Below, piece after piece: positions 19,281 through 28,930 of a stretch of 64,000 nt of DNA (position 1 is its first letter; every line of letters starts with the position of its first letter). The stretch is from an uncultured Pseudomonadales bacterium. GTDB taxonomy: Bacteria > Pseudomonadota > Gammaproteobacteria > Pseudomonadales > Azotimanducaceae. The position numbers and the translations under genes were made by a program. A model generated the notes under the pieces. The model made no database searches. It was not told the DNA's origin and saw nothing but the letters and a program-made list of their open reading frames with translations. The stretch lies in assembly GCA_951813295.1 (NCBI GenBank), contig CATOTI010000002.1, forward strand, positions 3,668,522-3,732,521. Reading direction: 5' to 3'.

Positions 19281-19753
19281 CTAGATCACGCGTGCTGCTT
19301 CTCGGCGCACTCTTCCTCGGGGCTCTCTCTTTGCTGCTCGTCGTATCCGAGGGGCCGTTGTTCGTCACATCGGGCGGTCAACTGCGGGGCGTCGTCGAAG
19401 ACACACCTGCCGCCTGGCACTTCGATCAGACAACCGGCGTCGCGCAGCTCGAAACGCGTCCGAAAGACCCCTACTCGGTCAATCTCGCCTACGTTCAGCT
19501 GGCGGGTCGCCTCTACGTCTATGCGGGTGACACACGCACCAACTGGGTAGAACACATCGAACAGAATCCGTTCGTTCGAATCCGCGTCGATGAATCGATT
19601 TACCCGGTCCGTGCGGTTCGGGTTGACGATGTTGATGAGTTGACGACGTTTGCCGCGCAGTGGACGAGCCGATCGACGTTTCAGCGGGATCCCATGCAGT
19701 TCGACGAGGTGTGGCTGTATCGCCTGGAAGCCCGCGGCACAAGCGACCGATAA
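19277..19753 (+). CDS. Membrane-anchored split-barrel-like hypothetical protein
   Basis: This 158-residue protein is translationally coupled to the GNAT gene. An N-terminal hydrophobic segment (residues 6-25) precedes a beta-rich domain with GRLYVYAGDTRTNWVEHIEQNPFVRIRV. That is reminiscent of flavin-binding split barrels (pyridoxamine-oxidase or DUF385 type) and of the protein at 5872-6288. It is probably periplasmic or membrane-tethered. No catalytic residues can be named. Confidence 0.65.
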   Translation: MTRSRVLLLGALFLGALSLLLVVSEGPLFVTSGGQLRGVVEDTPAAWHFDQTTGVAQLETRPKDPYSVNLAYVQLAGRLYVYAGDTRTNWVEHIEQNPFVRIRVDESIYPVRAVRVDDVDELTTFAAQWTSRSTFQRDPMQFDEVWLYRLEARGTSDR

Positions 19754-19761
19754 ATCGCCCG

Positions 19762-20658
19762 TCAGCGGCGATTGACGAGGATGAGCCCCGTTAGAACCAG
19801 GCCCAGCGCAGCCAGGAAGGTCGGCGTCAGCGCATCGTCGAACATCAACCAGCCGAAGAAGACGCCGAACACCGGCGAGAGCAGGCTGAACGACGCCGTG
19901 TCGGAGGCGCGATAGATCGAAAGCGCCCAGATCCACATCGCGAACCCGATGGCCACCACGACGATCACCTGGAACGCGAAAATGCCGATGATCTCGGGTG
20001 TGAGGTCGCGCACCGTGTCGCCGACGAGGGGTGCGATGGCGGTCAAGAGAAGGCCCGAGACGGCGAGCTGGTAGAGCAGAGCCATCTCGGGCGTCGACTG
20101 CGATAGCCGTGTCGTACGCACCACGATGGCGATACCGCCCCAGGCGAGCGCTCCCAAGATAGCCAACATGTCACCCAACCACGCGCCGTCGTTCGTGGAC
20201 GCCGGATCGCCCAGGAGCGCGAGCGCGACGCCGCCAATGGCCATGGCAAGGCCGCTGGCGCGAACGAGGTTCAGGCGCTCGCCGGGCAAAACGAAGTGTG
20301 CGACCAGCGCGAGCCACACCGGCATGGTGTAGAAAAAGAGCGATACCCGGGCGACGGAGCTCAGCTCGAGAGCGACAAAGAGCAAGCAGAATTCGACCGA
20401 GAACAGCAAGCCGCTCACGATGCCAGGCGCTAAGCTGCCGTCGCTGATCGACAGCCGTTTGCGCATGAAGAGCGCAAACAAGAGCACGGGCAGGAACGCG
20501 GCGATCGATCGCACGCCCACCTGGAACACCGGTGCCAGGCCGTCGTTGACGATCTTCACGAGGGCCTGATTGAGACCCAGGATCACGGCGAAGCCGCCGA
20601 GTGCGCCGGCGCCGAGGAGGTCCATGGGGCGGCGCGGATCGCCGCCGGGTTCGCTCAC
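19762..20658 (-). CDS. DMT/EamA family transporter
   Basis: This 298-residue inner-membrane protein has ten predicted helices in two five-helix EamA repeats (about residues 10-145 and 155-295). The family exports amino acids and other metabolites. The start shown is a GTG at 20658; an ATG 11 codons inside (20625) is a good alternative because the first helix begins right after it. The GTG start region lies inside a 37-bp direct repeat whose second copy sits just upstream (20706-20742). Confidence 0.88.
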   Translation of the reverse strand: MSEPGGDPRRPMDLLGAGALGGFAVILGLNQALVKIVNDGLAPVFQVGVRSIAAFLPVLLFALFMRKRLSISDGSLAPGIVSGLLFSVEFCLLFVALELSSVARVSLFFYTMPVWLALVAHFVLPGERLNLVRASGLAMAIGGVALALLGDPASTNDGAWLGDMLAILGALAWGGIAIVVRTTRLSQSTPEMALLYQLAVSGLLLTAIAPLVGDTVRDLTPEIIGIFAFQVIVVVAIGFAMWIWALSIYRASDTASFSLLSPVFGVFFGWLMFDDALTPTFLAALGLVLTGLILVNRR

Positions 20659-20742
20659 GATGTGAAGGCGGCCTCGATGGCCGCGCCCCCCTCTACCATC
20701 GCCGAGCGCGGATCGCCGCCGGGTTCGCTCACGATGTGAAGG
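20632..20742. repeat. Direct repeat, 37 bp, two identical copies 74 bp apart
   Basis: The sequence beginning GCGCGGATCGCCGCCGGG and ending CACGATGTGAAGG is found at 20632-20668 and again at 20706-20742 without mismatch. The first copy covers the 5' end of the DMT transporter gene, so its start region is partly duplicated upstream. The layout is one and a half copies of a 74-bp unit and looks like a short tandem duplication. Confidence 0.9.
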
Positions 20743-20757
20743 GGGCTAGCGGATCGA

Positions 20758-21618
20758 CTACTCGTCCCAGAGGGGCGATGAGTTCTTCATCAAGCGATCC
20801 ATCTTGAGCATTCGTGCGACCCGCATGCCGTCATGCTCGAGATGGCTTTCGCGCCATAGGATTTCGGTCTTCGGACTCTCCGACAGGCCGACCACCTCGC
20901 AAGTCGCGACATAGTCGGTTTCCACCAGCACCGGGCTTTTCAGGTATTCGATCTCGATGGCGCCGTAGAGACCGACAAACGGCTGAATCGCCTGACGTGC
21001 GAGATCAGCCTCCGCCGGGTCGAATGAGCGAACGGTCTGGGTACACGGGAGCACACGTTGACCGAATCGTTCGCTGTCGACGAATGCGGAGTGGTTTTCC
21101 GTGATGACCGACAGTTGTCGATCGAGGAAATCCATCGCCACGCGTGAGGGGACGGTCGCGGACTGACCCACCGCGAACTTGCCGAGAATGCGGAGATCCG
21201 TCGCTGGGCGCAGCGTCTCTAGCCGCTCGCGGAGTGCGGTCGGCTTGGAGCACCCGCCTAAGTTCGCGGTGCCGGTCAGGATTTGTTCGCCTGCTTCGTT
21301 CTCCATCCAGACCGCCGCCTGCCCGTCGTCATCGAGCGCACTCATGAAACAGCGCACGGGGTCACGATCCATCGTCGTCTTCAGGAAAAAGATCGAAAGC
21401 ACACCTCGTTCCCACCAGGTGTCGCCGAACACCTCCAACAGCAACGGCAGAAACTGCTCCATGTGGATCGCACCGGCGACGGTGCCACCGGAAAACCCGA
21501 GCTTCGTCGCGGTGGCGTCATCATGGATGCCACCCTTCTGGTGGGCGGCCGTGTTCACCGGTTGGCGCCACTCGCCGGTGATCTTCGCTGTCTGCATCGT
21601 CGGTTCTCCGAAATCCAC
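20758..21618 (-). CDS. Hotdog-fold (MaoC-like) hypothetical protein
   Basis: This 286-residue protein's N-terminal half has the hotdog signature pattern DATATKLGFSGGTVAGAIHMEQFLPLL, where a conserved hotdog helix follows a His/Asp-bearing strand. The C-terminal half could be a second, diverged hotdog (LYGAIEIEYLKSPVLVETDYVATCEVV). This double-hotdog plan is known in hydratases and thioesterases acting on acyl-CoA. An internal ATG at 21597 (MQTAKITGEW) is an equally good start. Activity is not established. Confidence 0.6.
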   Translation of the reverse strand: MDFGEPTMQTAKITGEWRQPVNTAAHQKGGIHDDATATKLGFSGGTVAGAIHMEQFLPLLLEVFGDTWWERGVLSIFFLKTTMDRDPVRCFMSALDDDGQAAVWMENEAGEQILTGTANLGGCSKPTALRERLETLRPATDLRILGKFAVGQSATVPSRVAMDFLDRQLSVITENHSAFVDSERFGQRVLPCTQTVRSFDPAEADLARQAIQPFVGLYGAIEIEYLKSPVLVETDYVATCEVVGLSESPKTEILWRESHLEHDGMRVARMLKMDRLMKNSSPLWDE

Positions 21619-21678
21619 GACGGCCGGTGGAATTTGCCGTCACGTGTGCGGGTCGTCGCGCAGTGTACGTCGGCTTGC

Positions 21679-22767
21679 TTACCGCCCTTGCAGATTCACG
21701 CGCAGAATCCGGTCGCCGTGGAACGAGCCGATGAAAAGCTCATCGCCCACCCGCAGGCCAACCGTTCCCGCGCCCATTGGCGCACCGTCAGTCGCATAGA
21801 GGGTTTCGACGATGGTCATCGAGTCGGGATCGAGTGCGACGATCTTGAATGGAATGCTGCAAGCGCCTTGCTGAATGCTCACGCACGCGCCGAAGTCTTC
21901 GCCTGTGATGTCCCTTTTGATCGATGCGATGAGGACGTGGCCATCAGGCGCCCAGCGGGCGTTGTCGGGTGAATCGACCGTTGCCCGACCGAGTTCTCTA
22001 CCGGTCGCGACCTCGACCTTTCGCACGCTGTGTTCGGCGGTGGCGTTCATGTAGATGAAGCGGCCATCGGGTGAGGCGACGATGCCGTTCGGCATGGCGC
22101 CGTCCGTCCCCTCGATCTTTCGAAAACTCGCCTCCGATTGCGACCATGCGAAGGCATGGCCCGTCACGTGTCGCGGTAAGCCCTGCGAGAGATCAATCGG
22201 AGGTTCGAGCGGCACCATTTGCGTCGTGTAGAAGTCGCCGTTGGAGACGCCGGCGATGCTATTGAGCGATGCATTGGGCGGCGACGGCACACAGCCGCGC
22301 CACGCCACTTGCCAGTCGGTTCCCGCGCCCATCACCTCGAAGAGTTCAACCGCTTCGCGGCTGCCGTGCTGGATGACGAGTAGCTGCAGACGGCCATCGT
22401 CGCGGCGAACGAGGTCGATGCCATGGCTGTTGAACTTCGCGTCGGGCGGCGTGGTACAGGCCGGATCGCCCCAGCCTGGCTCGGCCGTGGCCATGCCTTG
22501 CCCGCCACGAAATACGGTGTGCTGCTTCTCGCTTTCGAGTTCCAGCACCAGCAGCCGGCCCGAGAACGCCGCCGAGGCGCCGTACTCGCCGATCAGGATG
22601 GCCTGATCACCCGGCAGCGCGACGATGTCCTCAGGATTCGAAAACCCGCAGATCGGTCGTGCATTACCTTTCGGCTCACACTCGATGATGGCCTGGGCTT
22701 GCGACGCTTCGGCCCCGAGCAAAAGAACCGCCAGCGCGGCGGCGGAAAGTAAGAGTGAGCGTTGCAT
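21679..22767 (-). CDS. Secreted paraoxonase/SMP-30-like beta-propeller protein
   Basis: The start at 22767 gives 362 residues, a GGGAGGG ribosome site just upstream and a clean signal peptide (MQRSLLLSAAALAVLLLGAEASQA). The longer frame upstream would bury that signal. The mature part reads like a six-bladed propeller of the PON/gluconolactonase type: FSNPEDIVALPG, FNSHGIDLVRRDDGRLQLLVIQHG, then EAVELFEV, SIAGVSNGDFYTT and MPNGIVASPDGRFIYMN. The conserved Asn and His that hold calcium and act in PON1 seem present. A lactonase or arylesterase role in the periplasm is plausible. Confidence 0.75.
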   Translation of the reverse strand: MQRSLLLSAAALAVLLLGAEASQAQAIIECEPKGNARPICGFSNPEDIVALPGDQAILIGEYGASAAFSGRLLVLELESEKQHTVFRGGQGMATAEPGWGDPACTTPPDAKFNSHGIDLVRRDDGRLQLLVIQHGSREAVELFEVMGAGTDWQVAWRGCVPSPPNASLNSIAGVSNGDFYTTQMVPLEPPIDLSQGLPRHVTGHAFAWSQSEASFRKIEGTDGAMPNGIVASPDGRFIYMNATAEHSVRKVEVATGRELGRATVDSPDNARWAPDGHVLIASIKRDITGEDFGACVSIQQGACSIPFKIVALDPDSMTIVETLYATDGAPMGAGTVGLRVGDELFIGSFHGDRILRVNLQGR

Positions 22768-22907
22768 GGTGGCCCTCCCAGGTCGTGCAATCACAGGGCG
22801 GTCGATGGTGCCAATGCCCCATGGCGCCGGCAATCGATTCAAGCGGTGTGGAATCGTGGTGTTGATCGCACGGATGCGCGACGCTTGCGCGCTCAAGGAG
22901 AAAAGCA

Positions 22908-23981
22908 ATGACCGAGGACTTCGATAAGACGCGAGCCAAAGCGTTTAGCCAGACCATGACGGGGATCATCAACGGCGGCGCGCTGGCGTTGATGATGAGC
23001 GTGGGCCATCGCACCGGAATGTTCGACACGATGGCCGGACGACCGCCTTCGAGCGCAGAACAGCTGGCGGAAGCGGCCGGCATGCATCCGCGCTATGTCC
23101 GGGAGTGGCTTTCAGCCATGGCGAGCGGTGGCGTCGTCGACCACGATGAGGCGAACGACACCTTTGTGCTGCCAGCCGAACATGCAGGCCTTCTGACGCG
23201 TGCGGCGGGTCCCCTCAACCTGACCACCTACTGCCAATACGTCGCCATGCTCGGTCAGGTCGAAGACGACATCGTCGAGGTGTTCGAAAAGGGCGGCGGC
23301 GTGCCCTACGACCGCTACGAGGGATTCACCGCATTGATGGCGGAGTCCTCCGGCCAACGTTACGAGAAGACGATGATCGATCAGATCGTGCCGCTGCTCG
23401 GTGGCGCCGAACGGTTCGAGGCGGGCATCGATGTCGCCGACGTCGGCTGCGGGTCCGGATTAGCGTTGTGCCTTCTCGGCGAGGCATACCCACAATCTCG
23501 CTTCTTCGGCTACGACTTCAGCGCACAGAGCATCGCGGCGGCGCGTGAGCGCGCGGATGCCAAGGGGCTCACGAACGTCAGCTTCGATGTGCGCGATGCG
23601 GCCGAACTCCTCGAGACCGAACGCTTCGATCTGATCACAACTTTCGATGCGATCCACGACCAGGCGCGCCCGCGTGAAGTCCTGGCCGGCATTCATCAGG
23701 CGCTCCGGCCGGGCGGCACGTACCTCTGTGTCGAACCCAAGGCCTCGAGTTGTCTGCACGAGAACCAGGACCTTGCGATGGCCCCGTTCATCTACACCAT
23801 CTCCACCATGCACTGCATGACGGTATCCATGGCTTACGGAGGACCGGGCCTTGGCACCGCTTGGGGAGAGCAGATGGCGATCGAGTGGCTCGGCGACGCC
23901 GGATTCACCGAAATCGAGAGCACGGGCGTGCGCGACGACCGCGCCAACTCGTACTACCTTTCGCGCCGCGCGGGCGAATAG
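22908..23981 (+). CDS. SAM-dependent methyltransferase with N-terminal winged-helix domain
   Basis: This 357-residue protein has AAGGAG at 22895-22900 before its ATG. Residues 1-90 form a winged-helix-like dimerisation domain (LADAAGMHPRYVREWL type: here LAEAAGMHPRYVREWLSAM). Residues 165-300 are a class I methyltransferase with motif I VADVGCGSGLALCLL, acidic loop FFGYDFS and ITTFDAIHDQ. The same arrangement occurs in Rv2258c-like proteins and O-methyltransferases, where the substrate is usually unknown. It diverges from the propeller gene across 140 bp. Confidence 0.88.
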   Translation: MTEDFDKTRAKAFSQTMTGIINGGALALMMSVGHRTGMFDTMAGRPPSSAEQLAEAAGMHPRYVREWLSAMASGGVVDHDEANDTFVLPAEHAGLLTRAAGPLNLTTYCQYVAMLGQVEDDIVEVFEKGGGVPYDRYEGFTALMAESSGQRYEKTMIDQIVPLLGGAERFEAGIDVADVGCGSGLALCLLGEAYPQSRFFGYDFSAQSIAAARERADAKGLTNVSFDVRDAAELLETERFDLITTFDAIHDQARPREVLAGIHQALRPGGTYLCVEPKASSCLHENQDLAMAPFIYTISTMHCMTVSMAYGGPGLGTAWGEQMAIEWLGDAGFTEIESTGVRDDRANSYYLSRRAGE

Positions 23982-24055
23982 AAGCCTAGAAGGGCTCGTC
24001 TCCCGCGATAGCCATGCCGTAACACTGGAAAGTTGCCCAGGAGAGACCTAAGCCT

Positions 24056-26101
24056 TCATGGCACGTACCAGATCGGCGATGACCAGGCCCGCTCCTGAAT
24101 GGTCGCGTGTAGATCGGGGCGCGGTGGCGTGCCGGCTCGAATCGCATCCCAGGTGGACCAGCGGCAGGTCGGATTCTCCAGTGCGCGCACGTAATAGAAA
24201 GCGCGCTCACCGGGGTTGAAGCTCGGATCCTCCCAAGTCGCGGCGAGCTCCCCCGATCCGACATCGGTGGAGTAGGAGCAGTCGGTGATGTCCACGGTCG
24301 CGCCGTTGTCGGGACAGCGGTGGGTCGCGGGATCGACCGCGAGACCGTCTGAGCAGGCGACGTCATACACGGCTTCCGTCATCTCGCCGTCCACGACCGC
24401 ACCTTTGACGATCTGCAGGCGTGCGAGCGGAGCACTCATCGCGTCGCGGGACGCCCAGATCGCGAACCGGGGTGCCGCGTCGCCTTGGCCCTGCAGGTCA
24501 CTGCCCATGGGAACGCCGCTGGCGTAAGCCTCGGCGACCCAATCGAACCGGGTGGTCAGGTCGGCGGGAAAGTCGTAACCGGCAAAGAGGCGGACCTGAA
24601 GTCGCGGCCCGCTGGTCCCGAAGGTCTCCTTGCGACGGAACGCATCGAAGATCGAGTCGCGCGTATTCTCCTCGGCCCACACGCCGGCGAGTCCGGAAGC
24701 GCCCCAGAACTGCTGTGCGCCGTCTCGGAACACGCCGACTTCCGTTTCCTTCATGTTTTGGGCGATTCCGTTTTCCGTAGCCTCTGGGGCGAGCGGCACG
24801 GAACCGCGTAGTTGGGCGGTGGAATCAAGGACGCCGATCTTCGCGAAGAAGTTGTCTTCTTCGAACGAGCCGGCGGCCGTGTGCGTATCGCTGGCTCCGA
24901 TCAACCCGAACTTGTAGGGATTGGCACCGACGTCCGCTTCGATCTGCAGTCCGCGCTGATAGGCCTGGCGGACGTAGCTGCCGTTTTCCTCGCTGTGCAA
25001 CGTCGTGGCGATTCGGTAGGGCATGATCTCGAAATCGGCCCACTCATCATTCGGTGACAACAGCGGGTGGGTGTCCGAGGTGCCTTTCACTTGCGTGACC
25101 TCCACCAGCGGTTCGTTGCGCATCCGCAAACCGGCGTATTCGCTATCGATGGGATTGCCCGCCCAGTCGGTCAGCATGAACATCGCACCGTTCGACCCGT
25201 TGGAGTTGTGCGGGATCGCCAGGCTGTCGATGCCCTGACCGCGCAGGTCGTCCATCCAATGCCACAAACCCTCCGGATTCTGCGAGTGGAAGCGGGAGAA
25301 CGGGATCTCGGGTATCCGGTCGCCGCCGCGGAAAACGACGGTGCGATGCAGGTTGCCGCGGTCGTTGGTTGAGCTCGTGTACTCGTAGGCGACAAAGGTG
25401 GTGAATTGCCCCGGGTCGTTGTGCGCCTCGGCGGCGGCAATGGTGTCCTGCCATGCGGAACGCGCGATGTCGTTGAAAGTATCTCGGGAAATAGTGCCGT
25501 CCCGAATGCCTTGAAGGGCGCGCGGGATAAACCCGGAGAATCGCTGGCCCCGGTCGGCGATGCTGGCGACGTTCAGGTTGTCCGGACGGTTGAGGTCGTG
25601 GAAGGGCTCTGCCATCTCGAGTTTCGAGAACTCGGTGGAGGTGTCCGCCGCAGCCGGGACAGCACCGAGGAACATGGCGTGATCGGTGACGCCCAGGAAA
25701 TCGAGCGGCGCGGGCAACTGCATGTCAAAGCCCGTGGGGTGCTCGATCGCCTCGCCTTTGGCGTAGCGATAGGCATCCGAAGGCGTGGCAATCGTCCCGA
25801 AAGCGAACGCATCAAAGCTGTAGCGGGTGTGGATGTGCAGATCGCCAAAGAGCGCCGTTCGAGTTGCATTTCGTTCGGGCGAGATTGATCGGGTCTTCAT
25901 GTCGGCTGTGAAGACCTGCGGGATGGGGCGCTGCGCTACCTCATTTCCGTTGGCGTCGATCTCCGCGGCCGGTGCGGCGGTTGGCGTGTCGGCAGTCGTC
26001 TCGTCAGCAGGCTCGCTCGGTGTGGACTCAGCGCAACCGGACACCAGCACGCTTGCGAGTAGGAAGCCCGTCGGCAGGCCCCAATGTTTGAATCGGCTCA
26101 T
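24056..26101 (-). CDS. DUF3604 lipoprotein
   Basis: This 681-residue protein has a lipoprotein signal (LASVLVSGC, Cys about residue 23) and a Thr/Ala/Pro-rich linker. The long DUF3604 domain begins LFGDLHIHTRYSFDAFAFG. That HxH and later GVTDHAMFLG and IGASDTHTAAG match a PHP-type metal site, so a phosphoesterase or related hydrolase at the outer or inner membrane is likely. The family is common in marine proteobacteria and has no settled substrate. The gene is alone; the SDR gene upstream is on the same strand 109 bp away. Confidence 0.9.
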   Translation of the reverse strand: MSRFKHWGLPTGFLLASVLVSGCAESTPSEPADETTADTPTAAPAAEIDANGNEVAQRPIPQVFTADMKTRSISPERNATRTALFGDLHIHTRYSFDAFAFGTIATPSDAYRYAKGEAIEHPTGFDMQLPAPLDFLGVTDHAMFLGAVPAAADTSTEFSKLEMAEPFHDLNRPDNLNVASIADRGQRFSGFIPRALQGIRDGTISRDTFNDIARSAWQDTIAAAEAHNDPGQFTTFVAYEYTSSTNDRGNLHRTVVFRGGDRIPEIPFSRFHSQNPEGLWHWMDDLRGQGIDSLAIPHNSNGSNGAMFMLTDWAGNPIDSEYAGLRMRNEPLVEVTQVKGTSDTHPLLSPNDEWADFEIMPYRIATTLHSEENGSYVRQAYQRGLQIEADVGANPYKFGLIGASDTHTAAGSFEEDNFFAKIGVLDSTAQLRGSVPLAPEATENGIAQNMKETEVGVFRDGAQQFWGASGLAGVWAEENTRDSIFDAFRRKETFGTSGPRLQVRLFAGYDFPADLTTRFDWVAEAYASGVPMGSDLQGQGDAAPRFAIWASRDAMSAPLARLQIVKGAVVDGEMTEAVYDVACSDGLAVDPATHRCPDNGATVDITDCSYSTDVGSGELAATWEDPSFNPGERAFYYVRALENPTCRWSTWDAIRAGTPPRPDLHATIQERAWSSPIWYVP

Positions 26102-26210
26102 GATGCTCCCCTCTCATCAAACTCTGACGCACGATTGCACAAACGCGCGAGCGCGTCGAAATCGAACTCGGCCCCAGTGGCGTCGCCTCGAGGTCGCCGA
26201 CAGAGCACGA

Positions 26211-27101
26211 TCAGCTTCCAAGGCCTTCGATATTCCCCGGTTCCGCCAGCGGCGTTGCTTGTTGGAGATCCATGACCGCGTCGATGTTCGCGAGCAAGTC
26301 TTCGTAAGTCGCACCCGCGCCGAGTGAAACGCCTTTGTTGGCAAACGTGTCAGAGCGCAGATAGCGGCCGCTGAGCGCGTGCATCACGGTACCTGTCGGC
26401 GCATTTTCACTTGCCAGATAGAGGGCCACCGGTGTGACGAGTTGTGGATGGGAGGTGGGACGCGGATTGTCCGCATCGATACCCAGTTCGGTGACGAGTG
26501 CTGTCATCCGAGTGTCTGCACCTGGAGAGAGGCAGTTGACCTTGATGCCATGGCTGCGACCCTCGAGGGCGAGCACGTTCATCAGGCCCAACAACCCCAT
26601 TTTCGCTGCGCCATATGCGCTCTGGCCGAATTGGCCGAAGATGCCGGAGACCGAAGTGGTTAATACGATGCGTCCATAGTTCTGCTCATACATGACCGGC
26701 CATGCGGCATGACTGACGTAGGACGACCCGAGTAGGTGCACCTGCACGACCAGAGTGAAGTCTTCGATCGTGGTGTTTTTAAACGTTCTATTTCTTAAGA
26801 TTCCGGCGTTGTTTACAACGATGTCGACCGTGCCGAATTCCGCAACGGCTTGATCAACGATGGCTTTAGCCTGGGTCGGGTCAGCGACCGAGTCGTAGTT
26901 TGGTGCGGCGATACCGCCGGCTGCCCTGATCTCATCGACCACGGCATCGGCCATTGCACTGCCGCCCTCTCCCCGTACGTTCGAGCCAAGATCGTTGACC
27001 AGAACACGAGCGCCTCGTCTGCCGAACTCGAGGGCATGCTCGCGGCCGATGCCACCGCCCGCGCCCGTGACGATAACGACCTTGTCTTTGAACTCACTCA
27101 T
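26211..27101 (-). CDS. SDR family oxidoreductase (MFE-2-type 3-hydroxyacyl-CoA dehydrogenase-like)
   Basis: This 296-residue short-chain dehydrogenase has the NAD-binding VTGAGGGIGREHALEFG, NNAG in VVNNAGILRNRTF, and catalytic Ser and Tyr/Lys in TSVSG...YGAAKMG. The segment GREHALEFGRRGARVLVNDLG is typical of the dehydrogenase part of peroxisomal multifunctional enzyme type 2, which acts on 3-hydroxyacyl-CoA. It diverges from the acyl-CoA carboxylase gene over 164 bp, which suits a role in acyl-CoA metabolism. Confidence 0.9.
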   Translation of the reverse strand: MSEFKDKVVIVTGAGGGIGREHALEFGRRGARVLVNDLGSNVRGEGGSAMADAVVDEIRAAGGIAAPNYDSVADPTQAKAIVDQAVAEFGTVDIVVNNAGILRNRTFKNTTIEDFTLVVQVHLLGSSYVSHAAWPVMYEQNYGRIVLTTSVSGIFGQFGQSAYGAAKMGLLGLMNVLALEGRSHGIKVNCLSPGADTRMTALVTELGIDADNPRPTSHPQLVTPVALYLASENAPTGTVMHALSGRYLRSDTFANKGVSLGAGATYEDLLANIDAVMDLQQATPLAEPGNIEGLGS

Positions 27102-27265
27102 TGCAGATCAGCCCCGCCATCGTGGCCTCATCGCGCCACCAGTGTTTCGGAAGTAGACCGTGACCCTTTTGCCGGAGCGCCGTAGGGTCTGCCCAATTTT
27201 GCGACAGGATCGTAACCTGCCCGGCGGGCAAACCGGCCCGTCCCTCGAATCCTGCGGAGAATCTC

Positions 27266-28867
27266 ATGCGCGTTAAACCCGGCCACGAAACTTGGAAACC
27301 CGGCATGAGCTGGGAAGCGGCGATCGAAGAGATCGAATACCTCGAGGGCCTGGTCGAGCAAATGGGCGGGCCGGATCGCATCGCGCGCCAGCATGACGGC
27401 GGGCGCCAAACGATCCGCGAGCGCATCGATGAACTGGTCGACGATGGCTCATTCGTCGAGATGGGCAAATTGATGGGGCTGCCCGAGTACGACGAAGACG
27501 GCAATCTGATCGATTTCACGCCTGGCGGTTACGTAATGGGGCTCGGCGAGATCGATGGTCGCCCGGTCTCCATCGGTGGCGACGATTTCACCATTTCCGG
27601 CGGCAGCCCGTACGGCGTGCATAAGACGCCGCATCAGTTTGCCGAACCGCTGGCGCTGCAGTACGGCATCCCCTACGTGCAATTGCGCGAAGGCGTCGGC
27701 CATAGCTCCAAGTCTGACGAGCAGGACGGCCACATGGGATTGCCCTCGGGCGGACTGTGGCATCAGGGCGTGGCGGTGATGACCAAAGTGCCCGTGGCGT
27801 CCGCGATTCTGGGTTCGGTGGCCGGCTGGCCGGCAGCGGCCGCGCTGATGTCGCACTTCACCGTGATGGTCAAAGACAATTCGCAGATCTTTCCGTCCGG
27901 TCCGCCGGTGGTGCGACGCGCCATTGGTGAGACGCTGACCAAGGAAGAGCTCGGCGGCTACCGGCGCCACGTCTACGAGAGCGGGCAGATCGACAACGTG
28001 GCCGACGACGAGGCGGATGCGCTCAATCAGATCAAGCAGTTTCTCTCCTACCTGCCCAATACGACCAATGACGTCGCGCCGCGCTTAGACACCGGGGACG
28101 ATCCGAACCGTCGCGAAGAAGACCTGCTGAACATCATTCCGACCCATCGGCGCAAAGGCTACGACATGCGCAAGCTCATCTCGCTGGTGGTCGACAACGG
28201 CGAGTTCTTCGAAATGCGCCGCCATTGGGCGGGTGCGGTGATCACCGCGTTCGCCCGATTGGATGGCTACAGCGTGGGCGTAATTGCCAGCGATCCGATG
28301 AAGTTGGCGGGCGCCGTCGATGGTGATGGTGCCGACAAGTACGCCCACTTCGTCGACTTGTGCGACGCGTTTAACCTGCCTGTGGTGATCTTCCTCGATA
28401 TGCCCGGCTTCATGCTGGGCTCGAAAGCCGAAAGCAAAGCGACCATGCGCCGTGGCGTCCGAGCGCTCATTGCTTCGGCCGAGGCCGAAGTGCCGAAAGT
28501 CGAATTCAACGTGCGCAAGTCCTACGGTGTGGCGGCCGATGCGCCCAACAGCATCGGCTTGCCAGACGGCATCAACCTCCGTTTCGGCTGGCCGGCGGGC
28601 GAGTGGGGCGGCATTCCGATCGAAGGCGGTGTCGCGGCCGCGTATCGACGCGAAATCGAAGCCGCGGACGATCCAGACGCCCACCGAGAAGAGATCGAGG
28701 AACGGTTGTTGCGGCTCAGGTCACCGTTTCGAGCGGCCCACAAGGGCGATGTGGTCGACTTGATCGATCCGCGCGAGACCAGGCGGTTGGCGTGTCGGTT
28801 TGTGCGCCTGGCGCAGCCGGCACTCGAAAAGCTGGCGCAACGGCCGAAGCGGGCCGTGCGGCCCTGA
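27266..28867 (+). CDS. Acyl-CoA carboxylase, carboxyltransferase (beta) subunit
   Basis: This 533-residue protein is of the propionyl-/methylcrotonyl-CoA carboxylase beta type. The N-terminal half contains RERIDELVDDGSFVEMG and the C-terminal half ISLVVDNGEFFEMRRHWAG, then VVIFLDMPGFMLG, matching the two crotonase-like halves that bind acyl-CoA and carboxybiotin. The start ATG has CGGAGA 6 bp upstream. No biotin carboxylase or biotin carrier subunit is encoded in the window, so it must work with one encoded elsewhere or have another decarboxylase role. Confidence 0.9.
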   Translation: MRVKPGHETWKPGMSWEAAIEEIEYLEGLVEQMGGPDRIARQHDGGRQTIRERIDELVDDGSFVEMGKLMGLPEYDEDGNLIDFTPGGYVMGLGEIDGRPVSIGGDDFTISGGSPYGVHKTPHQFAEPLALQYGIPYVQLREGVGHSSKSDEQDGHMGLPSGGLWHQGVAVMTKVPVASAILGSVAGWPAAAALMSHFTVMVKDNSQIFPSGPPVVRRAIGETLTKEELGGYRRHVYESGQIDNVADDEADALNQIKQFLSYLPNTTNDVAPRLDTGDDPNRREEDLLNIIPTHRRKGYDMRKLISLVVDNGEFFEMRRHWAGAVITAFARLDGYSVGVIASDPMKLAGAVDGDGADKYAHFVDLCDAFNLPVVIFLDMPGFMLGSKAESKATMRRGVRALIASAEAEVPKVEFNVRKSYGVAADAPNSIGLPDGINLRFGWPAGEWGGIPIEGGVAAAYRREIEAADDPDAHREEIEERLLRLRSPFRAAHKGDVVDLIDPRETRRLACRFVRLAQPALEKLAQRPKRAVRP

Positions 28868-28930
28868 CGCTGGAGTCGCGCTTCATTCGCCGAGGAGCTC
28901 GCGGCGGCTACCAGTGCGACTTGCGTGAGG

